From: Lasiodiplodia sp. COLG20
Lineage: Eukaryota > Ascomycota > Dothideomycetes > Botryosphaeriales > Botryosphaeriaceae
NCBI GenBank assembly: GCA_009801085.1
Contig: VNWV01000002.1
Span: forward strand, 3,348,001 to 3,412,000
Length of the DNA stretch: 64,000 bases
Direction of reading: 5' to 3'
Part shown: positions 10,434-20,611 of the stretch, in pieces
How positions within the stretch are numbered: position 1 is the first letter of the stretch
Layout of the letters: each line of letters opens with the position of its first letter
Translations under genes and position numbers: made by a program
The notes under the pieces: model-generated
Database searches by the model: none
Seen by the model: only the letters and a program-made list of their open reading frames with translations
What the model was told of the DNA's origin: nothing

Positions 10434-13400
10434 AACGGAGCTGGCATGCGGTCCTCAGCTACACGACTCTTTGACTCGGCTCGTTCATCCCCATTGCGTA
10501 TTTGATTCATGTTCTTATTCTTACTAAACTACAGATCTTCGCAACAATCCTTCTCTCAACCGTACGACACGAGCTACGCAAGATGCAGATCGCTTCATTT
10601 GACTTTTCTCTCGTCTATTTTGACGCATACACACTAGCGTACGTATATGGCGAACTAGCATGCAGCATGCAGCGCGGCATTTCTAGCATAGGTGCTTCCT
10701 TTAGATTACCTTGGGTCGGCCCATCTGTTTGATACCCCTGCTAATTTTCCTTTTACACGTTCCTCGCCCACACGTTTTCATTCCTTAAGCAGGGGTCTGT
10801 CGTTCCCTTTCTTGCAATAATCATGGAAATACTGGGTACGCAATAGTTGGGTGGGGGCTAGTTTGAGGTTATTTACTGAAGTTGGCTGGGTAAGGCGTGG
10901 GAAAAGTATGGTCTGGTCAGGTATATGTGGGTGGGTCTGGGCGTGGTTCTTGGGGCGACGGGATTTTCGGGGATTATGGGGCTGGAAATGGCCTGGCATT
11001 TGCTGATTTCGGTTGAGACATCGTGCCAGCAATGTCCAGCGGTGATGTCTTACGGGGATTTTTTCGATTCTTTTCCCTCTTTCTGGTGAGCGAGGTCATT
11101 GACCGTCCCACCTGGTCATTGTTGAAGCAATTTTGAGAAGGATCTCATTCCAGAACATATTGTAGATGGAACATGAACGCTGAACTTGGGCTTATTGGTC
11201 GTCCAATACTGTTATGCTCATCAGCAATTTGAGTTCAATAATTGCGCAACTTGTGACAAGGGTGCCCTGGGGTTACTCCACTTTATTTTTCTGAAACTGC
11301 CAGGAGATGAGACGGTTATGATTGAAGCTCTTGCTTTCCGAGTATCTGAAGCAAGGTAAGCTTATGCAGACGTGCGACTTCTCGGGATTGATGGCTTCCG
11401 GGAGTGGGGTGCTATTAGATGGGGTCCGTCGGCTATCGTCGTAGAATTTAAGGTGAAACCCAGGGTGTGTGGGATCGTCTCGCCCCACTCCGCTTAGCAT
11501 GACGTCCGCCGTACTTCATGAAGATATCAAGTAGGCGTCACAGAGGCTCGAACGAAGGCCGATATCATAAGGGCTACATTCCGACGGTTGCTTCAAACAC
11601 AGAAACAAACACCTCGAAGCTGCGTGTTCTGGCCGGTCGCAGGCAGGTATTGTGCGAGGGGCGTCAAACAAAGATGCGGCAATTTCCACCCGCTTTAGAC
11701 AAAATTTTCACTGATCAAACTCTTGGAGTAACTGCATCCTCGCTGCTATTCAAGTCTTGACAATAGTTACCGAAAGGTATACTAGCTGACCATGCCGGAA
11801 CAAGCTCTTAGCTGGACTCATTTTACAACTTCTTCCGTCTTCGAGAAGACTCATGCATAAGTGAGGGTAAACCCTTACAACAGAAGCTATAAACAAGCGA
11901 GTCCTACACTGTAGACTATCTTCAGCAGCGGCGAGTCAACTCGAGTGAACAGACGAATTATCCCCCTATCCGGAATGGTTCACACTCTTCGCGTTAGCCA
12001 CTCACCTGTGGAAAAAAAAGGAGTAGTAAAACCAAGTGACGTCACGGTGAATGTCAGTGCAGAATATCCCCCGCCTTACAGATCCACTACTTCCTCCACT
12101 CCTTCCACCCGGGACTCTTATCGAAGCCTATCCATTGATCAAGCAACTTAACAGCACCAGTGGCTGGCGGCTAGCGGCTAGCAAGGGGTGAGGGTCAGCA
12201 TATTTCTCAATTAGGAAGGCGCTAAGCCGTGAGGATGTGGGGACGGAGGCAGTGGTGGATCTACAGGGCGAAGGAAGAACCTTTAGGTACTAAGCGAGTT
12301 GAGGATTGCGTAACAGTTGCAGGGGGTTTTAAGGGAAGTCCAAGAACCATGATGCAAAAAATAGGGGAATACTCACCGTAGTGACTCCTTTGTCGTCTTT
12401 CAAGTTCTCTAAGCTATTTTTCATGTTCCACAATGATGCTGCGCTGAAGTGTAGTGCTACTATTGTCTGATCTACTATTTGAATTACAATGAATAGATAA
12501 GAAAGCAGGTCTTATCTAAATCGGGTTTGGCCAATCCCGTTGGTTGGGTTCCACACGCCTTACAGATGATCGAAGAGCGATGTGATTGGTGGATTGCTAT
12601 TAGGAAGCTGAGATCCTGGGGGTTGGATTATAGTTTCTGATGATAGCGCGTTCCCTTCTTTTTAGTGCATGAAGGACAAAGATTTGATATGGTGAGAAGG
12701 ATTCGGCGCTAGCGGCGATGGACAGCTAGCCTTATCTGGTAGGTTGTGGGCAGAAAAGGTGCATGGATTAGCGTTGGTTGATGTGTGGGTGACGTGCAGG
12801 CATGATGGTGGTGTGTTGTGCAGCTACCAAGGGTCCTCGGCGGCGCGCACTAAGGGCCGAGGCAAGAGCACAGAGAAGAGGCGCGCTCTAGATCGTCTGT
12901 AGAATTGCGGGATATTGCCCTGACAAGAGTCTGGAGGCATCTGTTGGATTTGTAGCTACTGCAGCTGGGATACGGATGCCGTCCCGACAGGCACGCTTCA
13001 TCCTTCTCCCGTCCCTAGCCAATTCCTTCCTGTACGGCGCGAGCCGAATAAGTCGGCGCACGCGAATAACCACGTGGGAAACCAGACGATCGCAAATCGT
13101 TGAACCGCTCGGGCGTAGATGATGGTCCAGACCCCAGAAGCAATAATACGTTCACTACTTCATTGCCTCATGATAGGATCGATGAAGGGCTGAGCGACGA
13201 AGGGAAAGCCACGAGAGGGGTGCCTAATGGCCCGCGCTCATTGCCTCATAGAGGCATTGCATTCTCATCAGCCGCGTGTGGCTTGATCGACTTAGGGCTG
13301 TCAGGATTTAGTGCCCGCCCAAAAAAACGACCCCTAACCTCGGTTAACATCCCGTTCCCGGCGACTGATTACTCGTGTAGTTCGATGGTAGATGCATCAA

Positions 13401-13916
13401 CTTAAGTGGCTTTGAGAAAGGCCAAGGTCGATCGTATTCTCAGTGACACTTCCAGCCTTCAACGACGCTCTTTAGCCGCCATCTCGACTCAATGCCGCGT
13501 CTCGGTGCCGGATCCAGGACGCGGTGCTGGGTCAAGCCACAAGGCAAGGGGTGGCTGGCGGGAGGCATGGGGGTACCGTTTCCGGGGAGGGATCGCATGC
13601 GGCACAGTGGTAACGGTCCGATTTGCGCCCTCTGCCGTAGCGAAAGACCAAGCTACTTTCTCCCAAACCGATCATAGCGCGTGATCTTGAGGCGCAACAC
13701 GAGAGAACTCCGGCATCCCGAACGGGGACTTGGCTCCGGCTGCCCTGATAAGTCTGGGACTATGTAGGCCCACTGGAAATGACGGTGAGGTCTATTTCAA
13801 TATTTGCTTTTCCCCCCACATGCCGCTCGCAGCCCCCAGCTGCACATCTCTTTTCAACCCGGCTCTCCGCTGTTCCTGGCCCGACAACTGAACACCACCC
13901 TCTCTCTCGACCAGCC
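10434..13916. other. Gene-poor intergenic region (3.5 kb)
   Basis: The sequence has mixed, rather low GC with scattered short open frames under 105 codons, none showing a motif, signal peptide or plausible splice partners. I looked for tRNA boxes and long inverted repeats and found none that stand out. It probably holds UTRs, regulatory sequence and decayed DNA. Confidence 0.45.
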
Positions 13917-14477
13917 ATGCCTTTGTGGAAGGAAAAGAAGTCGTCCAAGTCCAGCGAGGCTCCGGCCATGACGCAGCAGCGCCGGACTGCCCTGGCCATC
14001 GTCGAGGCCTTGAACCGCCTGGACACGCGCGCCGTGTGGAACATGCGAGACCGCAGCTGCTGGCGTGAGATCTACCCCAAGTCGATGGGCATGCCCGCCC
14101 AGGACAACGACGCCGCCCAACGCGCCCTCAACTTCATCCTCAACACCTTCAAGACCTTCTACATTTCCGTGCACGACCTCATCGAAGACGTGCCCGCCCG
14201 CAAGGTCTGCATGTGGGTCATCTGTACCGGCACCACCGTTTCCGGGCCCTGGACCAACGAGTACGTCTGGAGCATGGAGTTCAACGAGGCCGGCACCCAC
14301 GTCGTGCGCTGGAAGGAGTTCGTCGACAGCATCTCCACCAAGGCCCTGTTCCCCGAGATCATGGCCGAGTCGTGGGACGAGTCAATGAGCGACCGGCCCT
14401 CCACCGGCCCGTCGACCAGGTCCGAGGCCCCCTCGAGTCGCCCTTCGGCTGGCCCTTCAAACTCGGGAGCTTCATAG
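13917..14477 (+). CDS. Small NTF2/SnoaL-like domain protein
   Basis: A single exon encodes 186 aa. The frame is open from 13779, but the ATG at 13917 (CAGCCATGC) follows a C/T-rich leader and gives the natural start MPLWKEKKSSK. The body shows the NTF2/SnoaL-like cone-fold pattern: a helix beginning with the AIVEALNRLDTRAVWNM segment, a small motif RDRSCWREIYP, a second helix FILNTFKTFYISVHDLIED, then beta strands RKVCMWVICTGTT, WTNEYVWSMEFNE and THVVRWKEFVDS. These strands form the sheet that closes the pocket. The last 40 residues are Ser/Pro-rich. Fungal proteins of this type are mostly unstudied; no catalytic residues can be named with confidence. Confidence 0.75.
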   Translation: MPLWKEKKSSKSSEAPAMTQQRRTALAIVEALNRLDTRAVWNMRDRSCWREIYPKSMGMPAQDNDAAQRALNFILNTFKTFYISVHDLIEDVPARKVCMWVICTGTTVSGPWTNEYVWSMEFNEAGTHVVRWKEFVDSISTKALFPEIMAESWDESMSDRPSTGPSTRSEAPSSRPSAGPSNSGAS

Positions 14478-16980
14478 GACAGGCCGCTACTTCACACCAC
14501 TATCGACACATCTCCCTGTAGCCGGGACGCTTCTGTCCCGACATCCGAAACACCGAAACGCCAAACGACGGCCCATTGTACCCTCCGTTCGGCTCCGAAG
14601 ATACCCGGACCCGCCCCCCTCCTGCCATTCCTTTTCAGGATTAGAAGCTTGATCGTGCCAGAAGCCTTGTTTGTGTGGCATAGAATGCAGTTTGTGCATG
14701 AAGACGGGATAAATTGCGTATTGTCTGGAACTTTGTTGAGGGAATATACGACAAATCGGTCGTTCCGACGGAATGAGAGGCTGCTGCGGCGTCAAGACGC
14801 GTCAGCACAGCCTCGAGAGCATACAAGCGCCCTTTCGGCGTTCGCTAAACTGCAGCCACGAAATCGCCGCAGGAGCAAGCAGACTTTTCACTCGGGCCGG
14901 TAATGCATGCTGAAAGAACTGGGAGTTTTCTCTTTCTCATTGCTGTATAAACAGACAGTTTTCCTGATACCCCCTATTTGAAGTCCCCCGAGATAGCAAC
15001 TGTTATCATATCTCGTTCTTGACTGCCGCAGACAAATAGAACCAAGACATTCATTATTCGTCTCATACATTGCCCCTTGGTACATGATACAAGCTCATTG
15101 CCGAGACGGGAATCGGAACGCGTTCCGGACCCAACACTTAACCACTCTCGGACCCCGATGCGCAATATACCGGCTTACATCTGTGGGAATGTTTCCTATC
15201 CCTTTGTTACCTTCCATGGTAAGGCAGCTTTCACGCCCTGGAAAATAGTACGTCTCCTATGCTTTCCCAACCCCGATCAACGTTGAAGAGCCCGGCGGTG
15301 AGATACGGAGTCGAAGGCCAGGAGGGGAATAGCACTCTATTTCGAAACGCCTGACATTTGCGATTTGTTCCGTTAGCCGATCGAAAAGCCACGAGGGACC
15401 CACATAGTGCGGGGGACGAGACCTCTGTTGGGGTCCAGAAACAGGCAGCAGGGGCCATATCGGGTTATTGATTGCAAGTGACCAACGCCACAGTGAGTCA
15501 GGAGACGTATGACGGAGGACCCTCACACACCGGAACCCTTTTTTCGTAGTAAAAAAGGGACACAGAAAAGAGAGCTAAGCTGCCCGGTTGGACTGACCTC
15601 GGACACCATGGTTAGAGCCGGTGGCTGGAGAAGCAATACACCGATGTCTCGCCGTGGCCATCAAGGTGGAGGTAGTAATGAGCTCTCGTTCAGATGAATT
15701 GGCCTTAGATGACAGAATTGGGGGCCATTATTCTCACGGTCACTTAAGATGCCCGGCAACACTGCCACGGCATTGGGACCAACTTGGCACCGAGCGTACG
15801 GGCACCATCGTATCCATGAAAATTGTCGTCACCTACGCAACAGATCCTGGCTATCACGCCCAAGCGGCACGTTCCGCAGCCGAGGCCACTAACCAGATCG
15901 GGGAATCATCTCATCCTGCGGACCACGTAGTACATAGTATAGAAAGACCCTGCGTACGTTCAACACTTTGACCCCTATCTCATTGGCTGTCACTCCACCC
16001 GACAAGACCTACCTCTTTTTCCCTCCGAAACTCCGGTGTTGCATGAGGGGCAACAGCGGGTACAACGAAATAAATTAAAAGCACTGCAGCGTTCGGCCCT
16101 ACTCTCCAACTGACTCGACTTAGCCGTAGATCATGCGTACGCAGCCCAAGCAAAGAACCACACGCTCAGCTTGCTCGTCCCGGCTGATCGTCCGCGAATT
16201 CTTGTCGCAATCTCGCTTCAAGACGGCTCAAGACAGCTGGTCTTCGGGACACCTTTCCTCATCGACGCCCTCTCTCGCAGATCACTTACGCCCGTAGCGG
16301 GGCCTTTGACGCCCTCCTCCTGCGGTCAAGAGGGAAAGCAGAAAAAGGACGAAGATCACTGACGTCAAGCCGGACGCTCCGAGTGGGAAAGAGGGGGAGC
16401 TAACGTCGCGCTATTGTATGCATAAAGGAGGATCTCTGCTTCTCTTTTCGGAATCAGGCAAAGAGGACGTACCCAAACCCGGCGCTGCGGACCGTCGATC
16501 CCCCGAGAACTCTTTTTTGCTTTTTGCTTTTCCGGCTGTCGGAAGGCGGGTCGCTCGGCAGACGAGCGGCGTTCATGCAGGGTGAAGTGGAAAAAGATTG
16601 ATCGACGCCCCCCAACACGTGACTTTGTACCAAAACGTTGACATGTTGCGAGCATGATGTGTAGCCGATCCGATGACAATCTGGGACCCACTGTTATTCC
16701 CGACGTTCGTGAAGATAAGGACTGTGAGGCTGCAGACGTGTTGTTCTTCAGCGTTATCAGACCGATCTGCATAATCTTCGACCCATGCATAAAATGTTAT
16801 CCCTATTCATTTATTCCCGTCACCCCTCACCTCATCTCGCTCATAGTTTCCAGTGACGCTCCGACCATCTGGTGTTGAAGTGCTGTTTTCCAAACTTTCC
16901 TACCGTAAACCCGATAGCCCCAACACTTCCACCGAATACACGGGGCTCATGAGAATAGCGAGATAGACAGGAGGGTTTAC
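14478..16980. other. Gene-poor accessory region (2.5 kb)
   Basis: There is no convincing protein gene. Short open frames occur on both strands without motifs. A degraded tRNA/SINE-head-like stretch on the minus strand (15085-15160) is listed separately. The composition drops towards AT near 16900-17060, where the tRNA-like units begin. Confidence 0.45.
15085..15160 (-). repeat. Possible decayed tRNA-derived (SINE-head-like) sequence
   Basis: Read on the minus strand, an A-box-like GGTCCGAGAGTGGTTAAG is followed about 34 nt later by a B-box-like GTTCCGATTCCC, the spacing of a normal tRNA or a tRNA-derived SINE head. A 5-bp stem GTGTT/AACGC can form between them with an 8-nt loop. The acceptor ends do not pair, so this is not a functional tRNA. 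The middle part TTGGGTCCGGAACGCG resembles the shared core of the tRNA-like units further right. This is a tentative call. Confidence 0.25.
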
Positions 16981-17276
16981 ATTATTTCAAATTCTTGTCT
17001 AAACACCAAATTTCTCTGATATTCATAAAGCGACTTCGACCTTCCTCCTTCATAAAATAAAAGGCGTTGGTAGTTTAGCGGTAAAACACATCGATTTTGC
17101 CAGAGTTTGGTGATGCAGACCCCAGAGAGGCGCACACCCCCACTTGAGTTGGGCCGGACGCGGGAACTCTTTGGATTCGATGAGCCCTGGGTTCAACTCC
17201 CAGCCAATGCAGTTCTTTTTGTTTCAATGCCCCCTCCGCTTTATTTTAAATTCTAATATAAGTGCCAAATTTCTCT
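16981..17276. repeat. Imperfect direct repeats flanking tRNA-like unit A
   Basis: A 36-nt segment at 16982-17017 (ending CCAAATTTCTCT) recurs at 17241-17276, with the same ending and the same TTATTT start. By eye 29 of 36 positions match. The two copies bracket the tRNA-like unit at 17064-17211 with a period of 259 bp. They may be remnants of a tandem duplication or of an insertion footprint. Confidence 0.5.
17064..17211 (+). ncRNA. tRNA-like Pol III unit A with an 84-nt anticodon-loop insert
   Basis: The 5' half has GCGTTGG, TA, D-stem GTTT/AAAC around AGCGGTA (the GG of the D-loop is present) and anticodon-stem strand CATCG. The 3' half has CGATG, AGCC, T-arm CTGGG-TTCAACT-CCCAG, then CCAATGC and A. 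GCGTTGG pairs with CCAATGC over 7 bp (one G-U). A box and B box (GGTTCAACTCC) are intact, a T5 run follows at 17216-17220, and CATAAAATAAAAG lies just upstream. The insert at 17094-17177 replaces the normal 7-nt loop. It closes with AGAGTT (17102-17107) against AACTCT (17165-17170). The acceptor and D-arm resemble a glycine tRNA and a GCC triplet sits at the start of the insert, but the loop geometry is not that of a standard spliced tRNA intron. It is either a tRNA gene with a very long intron or a tRNA-derived mobile RNA. Confidence 0.6.
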
Positions 17277-17344
17277 AACTAGATGCTAACGGGAAGCTCT
17301 ACTAGAGGATATCTCGGCTCAACAGCATGACATTAACAAACAAA
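17212..17344. promoter_or_regulatory. Pol III terminator of unit A and leader of the endonuclease-like gene
   Basis: TTCTTTTTG at 17213-17221 holds the T5 stop expected for RNA polymerase III. The following sequence contains the second copy of the flanking direct repeat and then the ATG at 17345. Confidence 0.4.
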
Positions 17345-19266
17345 ATGGATTTCGAAGTAGACGAAGAGCTAGAGAAACTCCTCAACAAGCCCGACATCGA
17401 AGAGCCATCGATCCCTCATCTTCTCACTACTACATCCCGGGACGAGCGAGAAAGGGCGACGAAGCTCTAGTACACGCCGCCAAACTAGAGAATCCCTAAC
17501 ATAGGAGGACTACGGTACCAGGAATCCAATTGCTGTAGCAGGGAATGCCCAATGTTCGACGACCCTCTTGAATATTTCAAGTGGTGTTTGATGGTCCACG
17601 AACACCAACTTCGGAGTTCGGTAGCCTCGATGATCGAACTCTACGGGGATGCTACCGGGACAGAGAGCTGGAAGAAAGTTGGGAATATCCCGGGTTTTCA
17701 CATGACATCCCTTCCGAGGTACATCCACGGTCCCGACGGTCATCAACACAGCTTTCAAAGGGCCATTCCGACTGTACGGCTCATGTTGGGTTACAAAGCC
17801 TTATGCATGGGATTAGACACGGAAGAAGACCTCGAACTATTTCGAATGACGTTCGGAATAAATCCTTCTACGGGCAAATTCCTCTTTGAACTCTCGCACA
17901 TCTGCGGCACGCACTTCTGCAACAAGGCTGATCATTTGATCATGGAGCCGAGCCGACTACGCACCCTTCGCGTCTTCTGTCAATGTGGAGATCGAACCTA
18001 TCAATGCGCTCGACGCTGCCTCGAGAACAAGGGCAACCGATTCCTCCCAGATAAAGAAGGCGGAGATGAGAAAGATCCGTTGGTAACTGGTATCTGGATA
18101 CCAGTTGCTATTAAGGGCGGTGTGAAAGACCAATTCTTCACGATTCTGTCAGCTATTTCTTTGGGCTTATTCGAGAGAAGCATGTCAAGTCTCTGGATAT
18201 CGAGTAGCTTCTTCCCGGTCAGTCTTTCCGAAGCCCACGCGAACGCACTCACCCTACCATTCATCGTCCCTTTCAAGATACAACTGCATCAAGATATGAT
18301 CGAATTCCTGTGGACGAGCATAGAAGAATAATTCGATAGCTTCTTCCAGCCCTTTCTACGTCATTTCAGCGGAAGTCTACAGGGACTCAAAGCGACGCTC
18401 AAAAACGGAAGCGGAGTTTCTGGGGCTGTGAATTTGCTGCGTCTTCTTGGCTTTCCCTTGATAGTCAAAGACCTCTGTCTGACTCTTCGAGCCCTGGCGG
18501 AGACGAACCCGAACGACACAGTGCGGCGCGGGAGCTAGAGGATTCCAAATTCAGAGAAGTCGTTTGTACAACAACTGGAAGGCGGGCAAGAAGAGGCCGA
18601 AGTCAATGCAGTTAAGCAGGACGACGACATCGAAGAACAGAGAGCTACAGCGCTGAGCGTGGACGGATCTGCTCAGAGGCAACCAGCTGGAGAAGGAGCA
18701 CGAGAATATCCGCAGGAATCTGCCCGGGAATCTGCACAGGAATCAACAAGGCCTACGCCCACCCCGGCACCCCCTCCTGCACCCCCTCCTGCACCCACCA
18801 CCACACCCACGATTGGTTCACGAGTGGGTTACTTTCATCCATTGGCCAATCGCTCGACTTACGACGGACGAACGCCCCTGTATCACGACAAACTTCAATT
18901 GAAATACTCGGACTTCAACGACAACAATGTGATAAGTGGAAAAGATGTCGTCCTAGAATGTGCCGTAGGCTGCGGCGCGGTCTGGTTGGCTCACCCAGTA
19001 TCTGAGAAGGCTACCTTTCCCGTACCATACTGGCACGAAACAGGTCTAGAGAAGGGCACCGTTCGGGCGGTCATAAAACACATGTTCAAGTGCCGGTTGA
19101 TCCATGGAATTCCGCCAGACGATAAGTTCCCGGATCCCAGCGTGCTGAATGATACCAGTGAGATCAAGGCTTCTTACGGGGTATTTAAGGTTAGCTATGG
19201 CGATAACAATGAGTTTCAGGAGGTCATCAAATACTCCTCTAGCAAGACCATCAAGGCGGAAATTCT
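17345..19266 (+). pseudogene. Broken His-Cys-box homing-endonuclease-like gene with C-terminal CGAVW domain
   Basis: One reading frame runs from the ATG at 17345 to about 19266 (some 640 codons), interrupted by TAG 17468, TAG 17486, TAA 18329 and TAG 18536. Coding character continues across every stop in the same frame, so these look like mutations of one gene rather than separate genes. The middle part has the zinc-binding loop of His-Me/His-Cys-box homing endonucleases (I-PpoI relatives): LSHICGTHFCNKADHLIMEP, then VFCQCG and YQCARRC. The catalytic-type His of SHxC is present, but the Asn expected about 20 residues later is not, so activity is doubtful. A Pro-rich linker (PTPTPAPPPAPPPAP) leads to a C-terminal domain with ECAVGCGAVW. 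All four stops are one C-to-T change from CAA/CAG. The frame then runs into the tRNA-like 3' half at 19274. Confidence 0.65.
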
Positions 19267-19273
19267 TAGGGCT

Positions 19274-19321
19274 CGATGCGCCCTGTGTTCAACTCCCAGC
19301 CAGTGTAGTTGTTTTTGTTTC
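19274..19321 (+). repeat. tRNA-like 3' half, copy C (no 5' half)
   Basis: CGATG, CGCC, T-arm CTGTG-TTCAACT-CCCAG, CCAGTGT, A and a T5 run (19312-19316) match the 3' end of unit A in order and spacing. The similarity extends beyond the tRNA part into TTTTTGTTTC. No 5' half precedes it; instead the endonuclease-like frame does. Copies A and C are therefore direct repeats 2096 bp apart that enclose that gene. The T-stem has one mismatch, so this copy is decaying or is only a boundary repeat. Confidence 0.6.
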
Positions 19322-19860
19322 CATGTACCAATTCTTTTTTACGTAGTGAGATTTAAGACTTTCGCAACTTTATTCCGTGTGTTATGCCTAAATATGTAAA
19401 ACCATCGCTCCAGATTTAATCACTGATGTCTCCAATAGCTAACCCCTTTCATCCTGATCTTTTTTTTCTTTCTTTTGATCCCTTACAATTCAGTACGGTT
19501 TTTGTAGCCAAGTGATAGATCCTATCACTCAACAAGCTCAACCTTTTGTTTCAATGATAGCCTGATATGCGGATTCCAGACGAGCACCCACCCGAGATTC
19601 CTGCTCGATGCATGGGTCTTAATGCTCACCTAAACTTGAGTCCAAACTACGGAAAATGCTTTACCTTTGTCTACCGTTCGATATACGTGTTGGGGGCCTT
19701 CTAAGATGACAAATGTGAAATTAGCGTACCGACTACGTGCAGGGCTCACCGAATGTGCACGTTTCGCTCACCAGTCAACCAGCCACGACCCCTCTTATTT
19801 GTCGCTCGACGTTTGTTCCTTTATAAAGCATGCTATCAGCCACTTTTCCAACATCAAAAA
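19322..19860. other. Spacer between copy C and unit B
   Basis: AT-rich spacer without a gene. A TTTATAAAG box at 19820-19828 lies about 35 bp upstream of unit B and could serve as its Pol III upstream element. Confidence 0.4.
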
Positions 19861-20127
19861 GTGTCGGTGGTTCAGTGGTTAGAACGTATCGATCTCAATC
19901 AGAGTGGAGCCGATGCCCCACTAGAGGCGAGGCCCGGGCCAGGACATGTGGACACTAAAGTCCGGACATAGTCCAGCAACGAGATCTTGTGCACCCGGCT
20001 TAAGCGAGGATTTCGTTGCCAGGGAATGTCTGCCTGGCCCCTGGAGCAGAGGACCCCCGTGAGAGACGGCCCGGACGCGGGACTCTGGAGAATTGATGAG
20101 ACCTGGGTTCAACTCCCAGCCGATGCA
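19861..20127 (+). ncRNA. tRNA-like Pol III unit B with a 202-nt anticodon-loop insert
   Basis: It has the same architecture as unit A. GTGTCGG pairs with CCGATGC (two wobbles), D-stem GTTC/GAAC encloses AGTGGTTA, anticodon strands TATCG/TGATG can pair, T-arm is CTGGG-TTCAACT-CCCAG, A73 follows, and T5 lies at 20132-20136. The insert (19892-20093) shares both ends with that of unit A: CAGAGT pairs with ACTCTG (19900-19905, 20082-20087), and GGCCCGGACGCGGGACTCT at 20068-20086 is nearly identical to 17152-17170. Unit B has about 120 nt of extra internal sequence with nested stems: GGGCCAGG/CCTGGCCC (19936-19943, 20033-20040), GCAACGA/TCGTTGC (19976-19982, 20013-20019), and two adjacent GGAC/GTCC hairpins at 19950-19974. 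This is a highly structured RNA. A CTC triplet follows T33 but need not act as an anticodon. Confidence 0.6.
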
Positions 20128-20136
20128 ATTATTTTT

Positions 20137-20580
20137 GCCCCTGCTTGCACTGCTCTACACTTTTGAATTTTTGTTGAGTGGACTGTGGGCGAGACCTTGC
20201 AGGATTCTGTGTAGCTCGCTAAGTTTGGAAGCCGGGAATCTAAGATTCTAAGCGATTGAGGGGAGGATTCTGTCCTACAGTGTATGTAATAACGCAACTT
20301 TTTGTTCTGATTTTGAGATTGAATTCGTGTTTAAACTTCGTCATGCACCAATTACATCATACTCTCGCATTATGGCGTCCTCATTGGATGAACGTGCTAA
20401 AGCGTGTTCCCATTCTGGTTAGCCACCAAAGCAAGGCGACTCAACACGGACCTCGTTGGGGAAATATGAGCATAGCCTGATCCCGATATCTCGAGACAGC
20501 ATATTGCAACTACAGAGGGGTACTCCAGTCGATAGCTAGCGCGAAGAATAGCAGGGCCCTAGAACATAGCGTGTAAGTCA
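20137..20580. other. Spacer without a gene
   Basis: This lies between unit B and the inverted repeat. Only short open frames occur and I see nothing recognisable. Confidence 0.4.
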
Positions 20581-20607
20581 GTTCTTTTTCTTTTAATGAA
20601 AAAGAAC
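20581..20607. repeat. Short perfect hairpin, 10-bp arms
   Basis: GTTCTTTTTC and GAAAAAGAAC are exact inverted copies around a 7-nt loop. It abuts the larger inverted repeat to its right, so both may be parts of one small non-autonomous element. Confidence 0.6.
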
Positions 20608-20611
20608 ATTT

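Noticed and set aside
17064..17211. Ordinary tRNA-Gly(GCC) gene with a normal intron
   Set aside because: The GCC triplet is 5 nt into the loop rather than at 34-36 of a 7-nt loop, the insert is longer than usual nuclear tRNA introns, and the homologous unit B has a different triplet.
19945..19975. Group I intron core in unit B (ACTAAAGTCCGG followed by ACATAGTCC resembles R and S elements)
   Set aside because: The R-like and S-like strings abut with no room for P8, no P or Q element is found upstream, and unit A lacks this part altogether. Twin GGAC/GTCC hairpins explain it better.
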